Shown here: piece by piece, positions 14,003 through 20,741 of the stretch
How the letters are laid out: every line of letters begins with the position of its first letter
How positions within the stretch are numbered: position 1 is the first letter of the stretch
From: a virus
Direction: 5' to 3' (one strand)
Virus record (IMG/VR): IMGVR_UViG_3300017767_003284
Span: 1 to 32,465 of that record
Length of the DNA stretch: 32,465 nt
Position numbers and translations under genes: made by a program
Notes under the pieces: generated by a model
What the model saw: the letters and a program-made list of their open reading frames with translations, nothing else
Databases searched by the model: none
Told to the model about the DNA's origin: nothing

Positions 14003-14564
14003 TCTTTACTCCGAGTATTGCTAAAATATATCTGTCTTTGAAACCTGCATTTACACCTGAGTGCCAAGTGTTAGTAAATGACGCCTCCACTATGGTGCCT
14101 TGGGGAACATTGTAAAACACCTGGTCACCAATAAAGAATGCGTGTCCAAATTCTGGTGGAGACAGAGCCACCCACAATTTTCTAACATTTTCCGGCGTCG
14201 TTTGTAATTTTTTAACAGATCCTCCCATTGTGTCTTGGTGCGGAGGTGTGAATTGTCCAGGTTCAAACTTATAAACATTTATATCTATTGGTTCTTTCTT
14301 GATATCAAATTTATCATAAAAATCATCTCCAATTAAATCTGCCAATCTATCATTTTTAATCCAGAATGAATACGCCGAATCCTTGTACCAAGTTTCACAT
14401 TGTTCCTCGATCGCTTGTACATGATTGTTTTTTTGTGCCTGTCCTTCGTAGTAGTCATTCGTTCTTTGATATAAGTTTGTTTTTTCCTGTGTGGTATTGT
14501 TTACAATATCCATAAATTTTTCAAAGTCAATATTCAGTACGCCGTGGTTTACTATGTCAGACAT
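13992..14564 (-). CDS. 2-oxoglutarate/Fe(II) oxygenase-like protein
   Basis: The 190-aa protein has the jelly-roll iron triad in the expected order: His109 and Asp111 in PPHQDTM, then His168 in NTWHSGVNAG. Arg178 (FKDRYILAILGV) sits where these enzymes bind the 2-oxoglutarate carboxylate. Strands such as WVALSPPEFGHAFFIGDQVF and VPQGTIVEASF lie between them. The substrate is unknown; phage members are variously proposed to act on nucleic acid or protein side chains. It starts 8 nt inside the clamp-loader gene, so it is co-translated with replication proteins, and a DNA- or repair-related substrate is a reasonable but untested idea. Confidence 0.75.
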   Translation of the reverse strand: MSDIVNHGVLNIDFEKFMDIVNNTTQEKTNLYQRTNDYYEGQAQKNNHVQAIEEQCETWYKDSAYSFWIKNDRLADLIGDDFYDKFDIKKEPIDINVYKFEPGQFTPPHQDTMGGSVKKLQTTPENVRKLWVALSPPEFGHAFFIGDQVFYNVPQGTIVEASFTNTWHSGVNAGFKDRYILAILGVKNGQ

Positions 14565-15483
14565 TGTTTAACCTTGACAGTTTGATCATCACACTTGCTA
14601 AATTTATTTCTGGATCTGCCACAAAAGAATGGTCAACCAACCCTTGTTTAATAATTAGTACCGCTTTGTCTTGTGCGTCTTCGTCCTTGGATATAATTTC
14701 TAAGTTGTCATACAACCATCTGTATATCTCCTCGCACTCCTCTGGCCTTGCTTGGGCACAAACAAGTTTTCTGGCTTCTTGTATTTTGCCCTGTTTGAAA
14801 AGATCCACCATCTGCAACCTGTAATCCTGCTGTCCTGAGTCACCACTTGCTGGTGGCATCAGTTTGCCGTTCCTACAATTCTGCTGTATCATGTTGATAC
14901 ACTTTCTAAGATCGGGATATGATGCTTTTACATATGTGTCAAGTACTTCTATATCTGGCTCCATTTGTTCAGCTATTAATATTTCTGCTGTTCTCGCCGT
15001 GAATTCATTTTTGTCTATTGTTTCCATATGGAATCCTTGGCATCTTGAATGCAGTGCCGGGATAACCCTGTTGGGATAGTTGCAAGTCAATATGAATCTT
15101 GCTGATGTGTGATACATTTCCATCACGCCACGCAACGCCGCCTGTCCGTTCGGACTCATGTAATCTGCCTCATCCAACAAAACATATTTGTATGCACCAA
15201 ATGGCATAATCTGTACAAATGAATTAATTTTTTCTCTTACTGTGTCTACTGAATTTTCTCTAGAAGCATTTATTTCTAGTATGTCATAACTGCTTACCTC
15301 TAGTTCTTGGAATAGCACTTTTGCCAGCGTAGTTTTACCCACACCTGGAGCACCGCTCAACAACAAATGCGGAATCGCTTTGTCATCAATCCATGTTTGT
15401 ATTTGATTACGTTGTGCATCATCTCGCACAACATACTCTTTCAATGTTTTTGGTCTATATTTTTCTACCCAAAGTTCTTTCAT
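14557..15483 (-). CDS. 44: Sliding-clamp loader large subunit, T4 gp44 type
   Basis: An AAA+ ATPase of the RFC/gp44 family (308 aa) that opens the sliding clamp and places it on DNA. LWVEKYRPKTLKEYV (4-18) is the family N-terminus. Walker A is GAPGVGKTT (44-52), the Walker B/DEAD box is LLDEADYMS (102-110), sensor 1 is ILTCNYPNRV, and the SRC arginine finger is at 146-148. The start at 15483 is chosen because a longer reading (to 15570) would lie inside a separate small gene, whose TGA overlaps this ATG as ATGA. No small subunit (gp62) or clamp (gp45) is recognisable next to it, unlike T4 order. Confidence 0.93.
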   Translation of the reverse strand: MKELWVEKYRPKTLKEYVVRDDAQRNQIQTWIDDKAIPHLLLSGAPGVGKTTLAKVLFQELEVSSYDILEINASRENSVDTVREKINSFVQIMPFGAYKYVLLDEADYMSPNGQAALRGVMEMYHTSARFILTCNYPNRVIPALHSRCQGFHMETIDKNEFTARTAEILIAEQMEPDIEVLDTYVKASYPDLRKCINMIQQNCRNGKLMPPASGDSGQQDYRLQMVDLFKQGKIQEARKLVCAQARPEECEEIYRWLYDNLEIISKDEDAQDKAVLIIKQGLVDHSFVADPEINLASVMIKLSRLNNV

Positions 15484-15587
15484 AATACAAATGTTAATAT
15501 TAACAGAAACACACCCACAATAGCAAGAAAATATCCTGGTGCGTGTAATAGAGGAATCAAGCTGACCCACCTTATAAATTTCTTCAT
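15480..15587 (-). CDS. Tiny membrane protein (35 aa)
   Basis: Thirty-five codons, MKKFIRWVSLIPLLHAPGYF then LAIVGVFLLILTFVL. Two positive residues in front and a run of about 15 hydrophobic residues form a single inner-membrane helix. Its reality rests on position: the ATG overlaps the stop of the 72-aa gene and its own TGA overlaps the gp44 ATG, both as ATGA. It is therefore a link in a translational-coupling chain. Function unknown. Confidence 0.7.
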   Translation of the reverse strand: MKKFIRWVSLIPLLHAPGYFLAIVGVFLLILTFVL

Positions 15588-15802
15588 TTTTGTTTTTCCA
15601 TTAATATTTGTTTTGGCGTTTTGCTTCCTGGATGTAGTTTTGCCAGCCTACAACTCAATAATTTTTTAGCACCCTTGCTTGTTATTATAACAGGTTGTCC
15701 ATTTGCATCCAACTCTATTTTTTTAATTTTTGTTGATACATTACGAAATCTCCCAACCTCGACAAGGTCACCAACCTTTACGGTAAGTTTATATTCCTTC
15801 AT
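15584..15802 (-). CDS. Small basic protein with SH3-like appearance (72 aa)
   Basis: VKVGDLVEVGRFRNVSTKIK followed by strands IELDANGQPVIITSK has the look of a small beta-barrel (KOW/SH3-like), with a Lys-rich C-terminal half. No specific family is recognised. Both ends overlap neighbours as ATGA (15802-15799 and 15587-15584), so it is co-translated with the clamp-loader genes. Confidence 0.65.
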   Translation of the reverse strand: MKEYKLTVKVGDLVEVGRFRNVSTKIKKIELDANGQPVIITSKGAKKLLSCRLAKLHPGSKTPKQILMEKQK

Positions 15803-15963
15803 TTACGTAACCACTTTCTTGCGGCTTCAATAGGATTTTTCAATCCATCATATGTTGAATCAATAAACTTGATATGTTTATAAAGTTTCCCAGAAAGTTT
15901 GTCAATAGACTTCTGTAACCTATCGACTTTGTCGTTTAAGTTCTTTATTTCTTCTTTTGTCAC
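15799..15963 (-). CDS. Small coiled-coil protein, GTG start (54 aa)
   Basis: Fifty-four codons from GTG: (V)TKEEIKNLNDKVDRLQKS then helix IDKLSGKLYKHIKFI and a C-terminal NPIEAARKWLRK. The first half is a leucine-heptad-like coiled coil. The GTG start overlaps the preceding stop as GTGA, and its own TGA overlaps the next ATG as ATGA. This leaves little doubt that it is translated. Function unknown. Confidence 0.65.
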   Translation of the reverse strand: MTKEEIKNLNDKVDRLQKSIDKLSGKLYKHIKFIDSTYDGLKNPIEAARKWLRK

Positions 15964-16166
15964 TTTACACTTCTTTTTAAATCGTCTCTATTGTTGACAA
16001 ACACTCTCACCAGTCTTGATACCTCAACTTCTTCTGTTTTGAGTGTTTTAGGATTTGTAAAGATCACTTTGCTTTTGTTGACTTCTAATTTTATACCTAT
16101 GTCAGAGGCCACCACAATGGCGTCATCCGTGTTCTTTCTCCAATCATGAGAACTATATTCTGTCAT
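15960..16166 (-). CDS. Small hypothetical protein (68 aa)
   Basis: MTEYSSHDWRKNTDDAIVVA starts a soluble protein with strands IGIKLEVNKSKVIFTNPK and a basic tail (RDDLKRSVK). A longer reading from 16283 would sit inside uvsE, so the ATG at 16166, 8 nt after the uvsE stop, is preferred. It leads the four-gene chain into gp44. Function unknown. Confidence 0.6.
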   Translation of the reverse strand: MTEYSSHDWRKNTDDAIVVASDIGIKLEVNKSKVIFTNPKTLKTEEVEVSRLVRVFVNNRDDLKRSVK

Positions 16167-16173
16167 GCAACTA

Positions 16174-17214
16174 TTATACAGCTTTTTCTTTGTACTGTCT
16201 ATATAATTGTTCTGTGGCCATGTTTTTACCTTTGGCCTCGACCTGTATATCAAAGTATTCAGAGAACGACAATGCCCAATCATTTACCTTTCTATTTGGT
16301 AATAAGTCACTATGTGCTCTAAGTTTCTGTTTTTTGCAACCACGTGCAAGTAGATCCTTAATGTTGTGCATCTCAGTGTGTGTTTTGTCTCCTAGTTCTG
16401 CCACTGCGAGATGTTCGTCCCTCGAATAGGAGTAATGCATACTTGGCCTCTGTCCTCGCCAACTGTCGATAACACGTTTTACCCTGTCATCAGTAGCTTC
16501 AATGTATTCCTCATCTCTGATCCAGTGGTGATGTATGTCTAGCACCAGTGCTAGATCCTTTTCAAGTTCTAGACTCTTCTCAAGTCCATGTCCCATCTCA
16601 TCGTTCTCGATTGTAATCAAGTTTCGAGCTTCTTGGGATAGTCGTGGAAGTGCCTTACGTATGCCATCTGGTCCCTGTCGTCCTGAGATGTGTACGTTAA
16701 TCTTGCAACCATCTTGGAACGATTTGCCAAATCCCATCCAACGAGCCATGTCAGCATGATATTCAAATTCTTCAATACTACGTTCTACTATTTCTGGAGT
16801 GTCACTTGACAGGACACAAAATTGTCCAGGATGGAAACTTACTTTGACATCTAAACTTCTTGCCATCTCACCAACAGGTGCAAATAAATTTGCCAAGTGG
16901 CTCTGTAACTCTGGTCTTTGCCACCAAGACTTCCAATCTTTCTCTGTGTATCCTTGTAGCATTTCACTACCAAGTCTGACCATCCTGCGTTCAGGTGGGA
17001 GAGATCCTACACGTTGCACCAATCTACGTGCGGCAAGTGTATTGTGAGTCATGATATCCCACTGTCGTTGTTCGGCCTCGTCCTTGTGTTCTCGTAGCCA
17101 ACGCATAGTGGTTGATCTTCCGTTGAGCTCTCGGTCTTTAGCGTTAACTTTCATGCCACCAAATTCGCTAGTGTCATTTAGCCATTTGCAACAGAAACCA
17201 AAACGTTGTATCAT
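16174..17214 (-). CDS. uvsE: UV damage endonuclease
   Basis: Nicks DNA 5' to UV photoproducts and other lesions, starting excision repair. It is a TIM-barrel enzyme with three metals. Family residues are seen in order: FHPGQFCVLSS (127-137), INVHISG (172-178), TIENDE (201-206), LDIHHHW (225-231), RAHSD (299-303) and EAKGK (326-330). The length of 346 aa is usual. The start MIQRFGFCCK is fixed by the first barrel strand. Its sigma70 promoter leaves only 6 nt between the -10 box and the ATG, so the message should be leaderless. It heads a transcript running through small genes, gp44 and the oxygenase-like gene. Carriage fits a sunlit surface-water lifestyle. Confidence 0.93.
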   Translation of the reverse strand: MIQRFGFCCKWLNDTSEFGGMKVNAKDRELNGRSTTMRWLREHKDEAEQRQWDIMTHNTLAARRLVQRVGSLPPERRMVRLGSEMLQGYTEKDWKSWWQRPELQSHLANLFAPVGEMARSLDVKVSFHPGQFCVLSSDTPEIVERSIEEFEYHADMARWMGFGKSFQDGCKINVHISGRQGPDGIRKALPRLSQEARNLITIENDEMGHGLEKSLELEKDLALVLDIHHHWIRDEEYIEATDDRVKRVIDSWRGQRPSMHYSYSRDEHLAVAELGDKTHTEMHNIKDLLARGCKKQKLRAHSDLLPNRKVNDWALSFSEYFDIQVEAKGKNMATEQLYRQYKEKAV

Positions 17215-17220
17215 GTAGAT

Positions 17221-17248
17221 ATTATAACAGATATTTTTTAAATGTCTA
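17221..17248 (-). promoter_or_regulatory. Sigma70 early promoter of uvsE-gp44 operon, leaderless type
   Basis: The minus strand has TAGACA (17243-17248), a 16-bp spacer and TATAAT (17221-17226). Six nt separate the -10 box from the ATG at 17214. The -35 box overlaps the end of the upstream ParB-like gene. Confidence 0.75.
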
Positions 17249-17638
17249 CTCTTCTAGTAGTGTTTCCATCATGGCCCAGTGTCCAATGATGTCACTACAA
17301 TGCAGTTTGAATCCGTATTCTCGGTCGATGTCTCTTAAAATTTTATTTGCTTTTGCCATGCTTATACCCGCATTAGCTGGTAATTGTAATGCATTAATTG
17401 TTTTTTTCTTCAATCCTTTTGCCGCTTGTACTCTATGCCAACCATCTGTTAACAAGTAATATCCTGAATCTTTTATTGGCGTAACCAGTATTGGATCCCA
17501 AACGCCATCTTTCTTCAACTTGTTAATCCATGTTCTTTTTTCTTTATTAAGTGGACGCTCAACGCCCAGTCCCATCTCTGCCATGGTGACTAATTTATCT
17601 ACTTCAACTTTAACTTTTTTTATCTTAATCGCTTTCAT
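17246..17638 (-). CDS. ParB-like N-terminal domain protein
   Basis: WDPILVTPIKDSGYYLLTDG followed by WHRVQAAKGLKKKTINALQL (67-86) is the ParB/sulfiredoxin-type nucleotide-binding core (DGxHRxxAA). The 130-aa protein has this domain and a short helical tail but no helix-turn-helix, so it is not a partition protein. Phage members with only this domain may be CTP/ATP-binding switches or nucleases; which applies here is unknown. It overlaps the zinc-finger gene by 14 nt and is the last gene of the gp31-like transcript. Confidence 0.75.
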   Translation of the reverse strand: MKAIKIKKVKVEVDKLVTMAEMGLGVERPLNKEKRTWINKLKKDGVWDPILVTPIKDSGYYLLTDGWHRVQAAKGLKKKTINALQLPANAGISMAKANKILRDIDREYGFKLHCSDIIGHWAMMETLLEE

Positions 17639-17867
17639 ATTCGATATAATTTATGTCGTTTATTATTTGCCATTCTGGACCCTTAGGAAGTGGTCTTCTT
17701 TGTGGATAGTCATTTACATCTGATATTTCCCTGTATTTGTTTGCACAGGCAGGCCCACAAAAGGGTCTAATAATTCGTTTATCGTATTTGGTATCATGCA
17801 AACTATCATACCAGTAAATTGCGTTTGTGAAAGTTTTCTTACAGACGTAACAAGTGTGGTTAATCAT
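17625..17867 (-). CDS. Small zinc-finger protein (80 aa)
   Basis: Cys6-X2-Cys9 and Cys37-X3-Cys41 (TCYVC and FCGPAC) can bind one zinc ion, as in treble-clef/FYVE-like small fingers. The stretch between them (WYDSLHDTKYDKRIIRP) is basic and aromatic. The C-terminal part is acidic. It lies between the gp31-like and ParB-like genes with short overlaps on both sides. A nucleic-acid or protein-binding adaptor role is likely from the fold only. Confidence 0.65.
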   Translation of the reverse strand: MINHTCYVCKKTFTNAIYWYDSLHDTKYDKRIIRPFCGPACANKYREISDVNDYPQRRPLPKGPEWQIINDINYIEYESD

Positions 17868-18327
17868 TACCCGGAAGTTTTGTCATCTGTTGGGCTCCAC
17901 CCATGTTGATGTATCCGGCCTTGTGTCTGTTGAAGTCAGGCTCTTCGTCTGATACTAGAAGTATATCGTTTTCGTCTATCATTCTCACTTCCATTTCGAT
18001 ACCTATGTCGTCCCCGTTAGAACCTTTTTCTTTCCGTTTAAGTTTGAATGCTCTCGACCATCTACCATGTGCGACAAGCACCCATTGGCCTATCTCGACA
18101 TCATCCTGCAGTTTACCCACAGCGTATACCTTGCCCCATCTAGGGTGGATACCTTCTGCAGTACCATCGTCATCAACCAGTATGATTCCACCTTTGGATT
18201 TGGTCTCTCCAAAGTGCATGTCGGATACTAGTACTCTCTTTTTAAGGGGGGTGATATCATTCTCGACAGTGTATTGTTTTCCACCATCTGATCCAAAGCC
18301 TTTTGCCTGTGCTGATTGTATGTCCAT
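17860..18327 (-). CDS. GroES-like co-chaperonin (T4 gp31 analogue)
   Basis: The core ITPLKKRVLVSDMHFGETKS (25-44) and KGGIILVDDD (45-54) aligns with GroES, including the mobile loop ETKSxGGIxL that touches GroEL. WGKVYAVGKLQDDVEIGQWV (64-83) and DENDILLV (118-125) match the later strands. At 155 aa it is longer than GroES (97 aa), with a longer roof region (about 95-112) and a tail after 128. T4 gp31 replaces host GroES so that GroEL can fold the large capsid protein, and the same role is likely here. It is first in an early operon with zinc-finger and ParB-like genes. The start is 9 nt after the -10 box. Confidence 0.8.
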   Translation of the reverse strand: MDIQSAQAKGFGSDGGKQYTVENDITPLKKRVLVSDMHFGETKSKGGIILVDDDGTAEGIHPRWGKVYAVGKLQDDVEIGQWVLVAHGRWSRAFKLKRKEKGSNGDDIGIEMEVRMIDENDILLVSDEEPDFNRHKAGYINMGGAQQMTKLPGND

Positions 18328-18336
18328 CTTAGTATT

Positions 18337-18365
18337 ATTATACTAGATCTATTCTAAGCCGTCAA
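18337..18365 (-). promoter_or_regulatory. Sigma70 early promoter of gp31-like operon
   Basis: The minus strand has TTGACG (18360-18365), a 17-bp spacer and TATAAT (18337-18342). Nine nt separate the -10 box from the ATG at 18327, giving a leader of only 2-3 nt. The -35 box lies within the upstream gene's end. Confidence 0.75.
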
Positions 18366-18735
18366 GTGCCGCGTCTATACCTTTTTTAGATTTTGTTTCT
18401 GTTTTTGGTTTAGGTGCTGTTTTCTTAGGTGCTGTTTTAGATGCTACCGCCGAAGGCTTTGCCACTTGTTTAGGCGGCTCTCTTCTTGGTGCTGGCATTG
18501 GCTTACTGACTGGCGTGTCGCTTACCATACCTTTTGGCTGTTCGTAATACTTCTTAATGATAGTTTCTTTTGGAGTCACTACCTTACCGCCTGCGCCTAT
18601 TACATCGCCTCTTGCATTAACGTTCATGTTTCCAACTGCTTGTACACTTTCGTTTGCAGATCTTAATTTTTCTATGTCAATCATGCGTCCCTGCATTGAT
18701 TTGTACATTCTTTTCCTGGGTGCTCTTGCTACCAT
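18349..18735 (-). CDS. Hypothetical phage protein with Lys/Pro/Ala tail (128 aa)
   Basis: The N-terminus is basic (MVARAPRKRMYKSMQGRMID). A conserved-looking middle follows (VGNMNVNARGDVIGAGGKVV), then a low-complexity tail rich in Pro, Lys, Ala and Thr (for example KTAPKKTAPKPKTETKSKK). I recall proteins with the same N-terminus and middle in T4-like cyanophages, with no known function. The basic, disordered tail suits binding to nucleic acid or to a capsid interior. A good Shine-Dalgarno sequence (TAGGAG) lies upstream of the ATG. Confidence 0.65.
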   Translation of the reverse strand: MVARAPRKRMYKSMQGRMIDIEKLRSANESVQAVGNMNVNARGDVIGAGGKVVTPKETIIKKYYEQPKGMVSDTPVSKPMPAPRREPPKQVAKPSAVASKTAPKKTAPKPKTETKSKKGIDAALDGLE

Positions 18736-18763
18736 AATAATATGCTCCTATATAAATTACTTA

Positions 18764-19285
18764 TCATCTTAGAAATTCGGTGATGTCTAAATTGTACAGC
18801 AAAGGATTTATCTTGTGTACCCCTATCAAAAATAAACAGAAACTGGCCACACTTGATCCTCGACCTACACCCCATACAATGTTGTTAGCTCTTAGTGTGT
18901 CTACAAAATAAATTAAAAACTGTAGCACCTGTATAAATTTTTTCTTCTCAAACAGGTCATACTCCATCTGTACTCTAAGTTTTTCTTCGTCGTTTTGACA
19001 TTTGTCTAATAACCATTGCAACACATTAATTTGGTAATACTTCTCAGGCATGTGCCACCTGTCGCAATTTTCTTTGTCAAATTCACTAATGGCTGGTCTT
19101 TGTGGCACTGTGTTTACCACTGGCAAGTCTATGCCAAGCTCTTTCAAACTGTCAGTGTACTTTGTGATGTCGCTGAAATATAATTTTGTTATATCAAAAT
19201 CTGGATCTGTGTATAGCAAGTCGATGACATCCTCTTCCGAGAATATCACGTCACCGTGATCATTTATCTTTGTCTTTACCGCCAT
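18764..19285 (-). CDS. DnaE-type GRGS fragment protein (173 aa)
   Basis: The last about 35 residues, VWGVGRGSSVASFCLFLIGV then HKINPLLYNLDITEFLR, closely match the GRGSAAGSLVAY...ITDIDPLxYxLxFERFL segment of bacterial DNA polymerase III alpha (DnaE), including GRGS at 141-144. The protein stops just before the catalytic PDxD motif. The first 130 residues, with WHMPEKYYQINVLQWLLDKC, have no match that I know. It is therefore not a polymerase but may mimic or bind part of one. I recall similar proteins in other T4-like marine phages. It overlaps the preceding gene by 26 nt. Confidence 0.7.
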   Translation of the reverse strand: MAVKTKINDHGDVIFSEEDVIDLLYTDPDFDITKLYFSDITKYTDSLKELGIDLPVVNTVPQRPAISEFDKENCDRWHMPEKYYQINVLQWLLDKCQNDEEKLRVQMEYDLFEKKKFIQVLQFLIYFVDTLRANNIVWGVGRGSSVASFCLFLIGVHKINPLLYNLDITEFLR

Positions 19286-19895
19286 CTAAAACCTTTGGTT
19301 GGAACTCAAATATTTTAGCATGATACTCGTGCTGTTTGTCAACAGGAATCTCGTTATTGTTCCAACTGAAGTGTCCTGTGTAGATGCCTTTGTCAAGTTC
19401 TTGATCATATGTTGCCGTGTCTGCCCTCAACCACCATGGATCGAATTTACTGAACTTCGCTGAAAACCAATCGGGTCTATCTAACAGTATAAGCTCTTTG
19501 CTGTCTTTGTCAACCGAATAGGTAATACCATCACCTTGCCATGAGGATAATTCGACGTAATTGATAACAATCTTGCTGTCCAGTATAGCATTTGCTTTGC
19601 AAAAACACACCGCGGCCATTATTTGATCATATGGAGGCTTTGGTAATTCAATAAATCTGTTTGTGGTGCTTTTCTTTAATGTTGTGTAGAGAGGTTCATC
19701 CCTCCACGTGGTTATCGTGTTGGCGAAGACCTGTTCGAATAAGTTCTTAAGCCTCTCGAAATATTCCGTTTGTTCTTTAAGACTGGCTGTGTGTGGAGTC
19801 AATGATATGTTCAGTTTGTATTCATTTGCAAACAGTTCACCGTCCACTATTATGATTGATCTGAATTTTGTCTTCCAGGTAAATGTGTTTGACAT
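19260..19895 (-). CDS. Hypothetical protein (211 aa)
   Basis: Function unknown. Soluble, mixed alpha/beta, with Trp-rich patches (WRDEPLY, ELSSWQGDG, RPDWFSAKFSKFDPWWLRAD) and a charged tail (LDGGKDKDK). The ATG at 19895 is used rather than the TTG just before it. AGTAAATA (19902-19909), one base from the late consensus, ends 6 nt before the ATG and may be a weak late promoter. The DnaE-fragment gene starts inside its 3' end. Confidence 0.6.
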   Translation of the reverse strand: MSNTFTWKTKFRSIIIVDGELFANEYKLNISLTPHTASLKEQTEYFERLKNLFEQVFANTITTWRDEPLYTTLKKSTTNRFIELPKPPYDQIMAAVCFCKANAILDSKIVINYVELSSWQGDGITYSVDKDSKELILLDRPDWFSAKFSKFDPWWLRADTATYDQELDKGIYTGHFSWNNNEIPVDKQHEYHAKIFEFQPKVLDGGKDKDK

Positions 19896-19901
19896 CAAAA
19901 C

Positions 19902-19909
19902 TATTTACT
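19902..19909 (-). promoter_or_regulatory. Weak late promoter candidate, AGTAAATA
   Basis: It differs from the local RATAAATA consensus at one base but has the same 6-nt distance to the ATG at 19895 as two stronger sites. Confidence 0.35.
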
Positions 19910-20159
19910 AGTCGATGTTGACCAAGTCGCCAAGGTCTGGCTCGCCTCTCAACTTCTTGTTGTTCTTGTGCCATTCCTCTATACGTCTCTGCCTCACAGC
20001 ATCTTGATATGTCTTAAGTGCCATCTGTAGATTCTGTAACATTTCCGGATTACGTCCACGTCTTGCGATTGCAACTTTTCTAGATAACTCTTTGATTCTT
20101 TTGGATATGTCTTCTTCTGACATGTTGCCTATTTCTTCTTGTAATGGATGGAAGTACAT
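19908..20159 (-). CDS. Hypothetical helical phage protein (83 aa)
   Basis: Starts MYFHPLQEEIGNMSEEDISK and continues as one or two long amphipathic helices (KVAIARRGRNPEMLQNLQMA, YQDAVRQRRIEEWHKNNKK) with an acidic end. Proteins with the MYFHPLQ start are familiar to me from T4-like cyanophages as uncharacterised conserved proteins. A clear AAAGGAG Shine-Dalgarno sequence precedes the ATG, in contrast to the leaderless genes. Confidence 0.65.
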   Translation of the reverse strand: MYFHPLQEEIGNMSEEDISKRIKELSRKVAIARRGRNPEMLQNLQMALKTYQDAVRQRRIEEWHKNNKKLRGEPDLGDLVNID

Positions 20160-20174
20160 TATACTCCTTTGCTA

Positions 20175-20738
20175 TTATGCGTACTGTTTCCCTAGTTGGT
20201 GCATCAACACAGTTGTGCCTCCGTCTGGTGTCATGAATTCATAAAGAACTCTACCTAGACCGGGAGATATCTGATCTGAAGTTCCATCACTGCCGTGTAC
20301 GTTGTCTGCTTTAATAGTGGCAGTTGGGAACGTCAGAGTTGATGCTGTTGGAGCCACAATAATGTCAAGAATTATTCTCCCCAAGGCGCCAGATGGTGGG
20401 AAATTTGTAAATGTAAAAGTTGTTGATGCTGTGACAGTAGCAGTTTGGTAATGCCCGTTCTCATGATTAAGAGTGATTGCACCACTAGATACGCTTCCGT
20501 GTGCATAAACAGTTTCTGATGTGTCCTTTAATTTTGCTCTTGTAACTTCGTTGTCTGTGAAATTACTGGCCGCATTCATGTTTGCCTTGTTTGTTTGTAG
20601 ATTTACAATCTCTGTTACCGCTTCTGTAAAGTTATTTTTTATCGCAGTGAAATTATCTCTGAATCCTTGTGAGCTGTTGTCTTGCCCTGCTTTTGGATAC
20701 GCTCCGTCTACATTCCCTGGTACTATATTACTTGCCAT
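20175..20738 (-). CDS. Short tail-fibre-like structural protein (187 aa)
   Basis: The N-terminus has SSQGFRDNFTAIKNNFTEAV (22-41), a variant of the NFTEL module at the start of the larger fibre genes upstream. The body is a Thr/Ser/Ala-rich beta-structure (SSGAITLNHENGHYQTATVT) and the C-terminus is GGTTVLMHQLGKQYA. The likely role is a virion surface or baseplate-fibre component. It follows the Ig-repeat protein by 3 nt, with a Shine-Dalgarno AAAGGAA, and so is probably co-transcribed with it. Confidence 0.7.
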   Translation of the reverse strand: MASNIVPGNVDGAYPKAGQDNSSQGFRDNFTAIKNNFTEAVTEIVNLQTNKANMNAASNFTDNEVTRAKLKDTSETVYAHGSVSSGAITLNHENGHYQTATVTASTTFTFTNFPPSGALGRIILDIIVAPTASTLTFPTATIKADNVHGSDGTSDQISPGLGRVLYEFMTPDGGTTVLMHQLGKQYA

Positions 20739-20741
20739 TTA

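Noticed and set aside
15484-15570. Extended N-terminus for the gp44 clamp loader
   Set aside because: The extra 29 residues fall in the 35-aa membrane gene, and the family N-terminus begins at MKELWVEKYRP with an ATGA junction.
15480-15963. The gene run before gp44 as T4 gp45 or gp62
   Set aside because: All four proteins are far too short and show no clamp or gp62 features.
16167-16283. Extended N-terminus for the 68-aa gene after uvsE
   Set aside because: It would lie wholly within uvsE coding sequence in another frame and has no start signal.
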